From JANXAZ01 sp964504655 (GTDB lineage Bacteria > Pseudomonadota > Alphaproteobacteria > Geminicoccales > Geminicoccaceae), in contig CAZDFD010000075.1 in assembly GCA_964504655.1 (NCBI GenBank), positions 1 through 22,218 on the forward strand: a stretch of DNA of 22,218 bases, read 5' to 3'. The notes under the pieces were generated by a model, which worked only from the letters and a program-made list of their open reading frames with translations, did not search any database and was not told the DNA's origin. This document shows positions 21,044 through 22,218 of this stretch, in pieces. The translations under genes and the position numbers were made by a program. How positions within the stretch are numbered: position 1 is the stretch's first letter; each line of letters starts with the position of its first letter.

Positions 21044-22218
21044 GGGCTCGGCTCCACCGCCGGCCGCCGCTTGAGGGCGACCGGGACCGCCCGGCGGCGG
21101 GCCGGCCGCGGCGCCGGCGGACTCGGCCAGACGCCGGCCGTCTCGCCGCTGCCCACACCCTCGAAGAAGCCGTGCAGCGCCGCGAACCGCTCGCGCCGGG
21201 CGAGCGCGCCGTTGACGACCTGGGCAAGCGCGCCGGCTCCGGCCGCCCCCATCAGCGGTCGGGCGGAGATCAGGTTGGTGAAGTAGAGCGCCGGGATCGC
21301 CCGCTCCTTGGCCTTCTGCACGACCGGCGTGGTGCCGATCGCCAGATCGGGCTTCACCGCCTCGACCGCCGCCAGATCGTCCTCGAGCGACGCGCGGTAG
21401 CGCACCACCGTGCCCTTGGCCTCGAGCCAGGCGCGGTCCGGATCCGACCAGGCGGTGCGCGGACAGGCGGTGCCGACATAGGCGACCTCGGCGCCGCTCT
21501 CGACCAGGAGCCGGGCGACCAGGAGCTCCGAGCCCTCGTAGCCCGAGACCGTGATCCGGCCGCGGATCGGCGCGCCGGCGAGCGCCTCCCGGATCGGCGG
21601 CAAGAGCCGTGCCTTGGCGGCATCGAGGGTCGCGGCCGGCAGGCCCGCCGCCCCGGCCACCGCCTCGAGCCAGGCGGCGGTGCCCTCGACGCCCACCGGC
21701 GCCGAGCCCAGGACGGTGCGGCCGGCGGTCTCGAACTCGCGGACCGCGTCGACGTAGAAGGGGTGGAGCGCGGCCACGAGCGGGCTCGCGAGCGCGGCGT
21801 AGAGCTCGCGCCACTCGCGCACCGGCACGACCGGGCCCGCGGCCAGGCCGAGCGGCTCGAGCAGCGCCCCGATGGCGACCGGGTCGGCCGGGAACATCTC
21901 GCCCAGGAGCGCCACCGTCGGCCGCTCGGCGCGCGGGCCCGAGGGTGCGGCGACCGGCCCCTGCTCGGCCTCCTCGCGGGCGTAGCGCAGCATGGCGCCG
22001 GCCAGCACGTCCTTGGCCTCGGCATGGGTCGGCACGCCGAAGCCGGGCACGTCGATGCCGACCACCCGGACCCCGTCGACGGCCTTGGGCAGAAGGCGCA
22101 GCGGCACGCCCGAGGCCGTGGGCACGCAGAGATTGGTGACGACGATCGCATCCAGCCGCGCCGGATCGGCGAGCGCCAGGACCGCCTCGCGGATGTCCTC
22201 GAACAGCTTGCCGGTGAC
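21037..22218 (-). CDS. bchY: BchY, chlorophyllide a reductase subunit Y, 5' end missing
   Basis: The C-terminal 393 residues of BchY, partner of BchZ. The frame is open at the right edge of the window, and the first visible residues VTGKLFEDIREAVLAL then NLCVPTASGVPLRLL are internal to the protein, so the start lies beyond 22218. GIDVPGFGVPTHAEAKD, TVSGYEGSELLVARLL, VGTACPRTAWSD and YFTNLISARPLMG are conserved nitrogenase-like features; the cysteines in NLCVPT and TACPRT are candidate cluster ligands. The stop overlaps the bchZ start by 7 bp. The tail after about residue 360 is a low-complexity Pro/Arg stretch. Confidence 0.94.
   Translation of the reverse strand, partial: VTGKLFEDIREAVLALADPARLDAIVVTNLCVPTASGVPLRLLPKAVDGVRVVGIDVPGFGVPTHAEAKDVLAGAMLRYAREEAEQGPVAAPSGPRAERPTVALLGEMFPADPVAIGALLEPLGLAAGPVVPVREWRELYAALASPLVAALHPFYVDAVREFETAGRTVLGSAPVGVEGTAAWLEAVAGAAGLPAATLDAAKARLLPPIREALAGAPIRGRITVSGYEGSELLVARLLVESGAEVAYVGTACPRTAWSDPDRAWLEAKGTVVRYRASLEDDLAAVEAVKPDLAIGTTPVVQKAKERAIPALYFTNLISARPLMGAAGAGALAQVVNGALARRERFAALHGFFEGVGSGETAGVWPSPPAPRPARRRAVPVALKRRPAVEPSPC

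Noticed and set aside
19031..21286. A 751-codon plus-strand frame opposite bchZ and pufQ
   Set aside because: Antisense shadow of bchZ; composition is not protein-like.

Overview
This is a very GC-rich stretch of DNA from a phototrophic alphaproteobacterium, probably a Rhodospirillales-type purple bacterium. The case for this is BchE, BchY/BchZ, a full pufQBALMC set, and a PufB whose long C-terminal tail resembles the Rhodospirillum rubrum precursor as I remember it. The genus cannot be read from the window. A run of exactly 100 Ns (10815-10914) looks like a scaffold join, so adjacency across it is assumed rather than proven.

Positions 1-8505 hold a purine uptake and breakdown block. On the plus strand, the 3' part of xdhB, xdhC, an ABC ATPase and two permeases of the nucleoside/BMP type are chained by 4-11 bp overlaps. 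A tiny dodecin gene lies on the minus strand. After it come puuD (membrane urate oxidase with a cytochrome c tail) and guaD (guanine deaminase), also overlapping. Together they would import purine bases or nucleosides and run guanine to xanthine to urate to 5-hydroxyisourate.

Positions 8439-11456 hold a plasmid- or chromid-type partition locus on the minus strand: a RepA/ParA-like ATPase followed by a RepB/ParB-like protein, with no repC visible. Three copies of one palindrome (core TATCAGTGCACTGATA) bracket it, one at the 3' end of the parB gene and two upstream of the parA gene on the far side of the gap. These are good candidates for the ParB-binding centromere. This is the least ordinary part of the window.

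Positions 11457-13395 hold three minus-strand genes: a ribbon-helix-helix protein, a small coiled-coil protein whose start overlaps it, and a NYN-domain putative RNase with probable LOTUS-like domains.

Positions 13493-22218 hold part of a photosynthesis gene cluster. bchE and bchJ run on the plus strand behind a perfect FNR/FixK box. Converging on them is bchY-bchZ-pufQ-pufB-pufA-pufL-pufM-pufC on the minus strand, with strong hairpins at pufQ/pufB and pufA/pufL that are likely mRNA processing or stability elements. The reaction centre carries the L213-Asn/M44-Asp arrangement. If the scaffold join is right, the photosynthesis genes sit beside a replicon-partition locus, which suggests they are carried on a chromid or megaplasmid.
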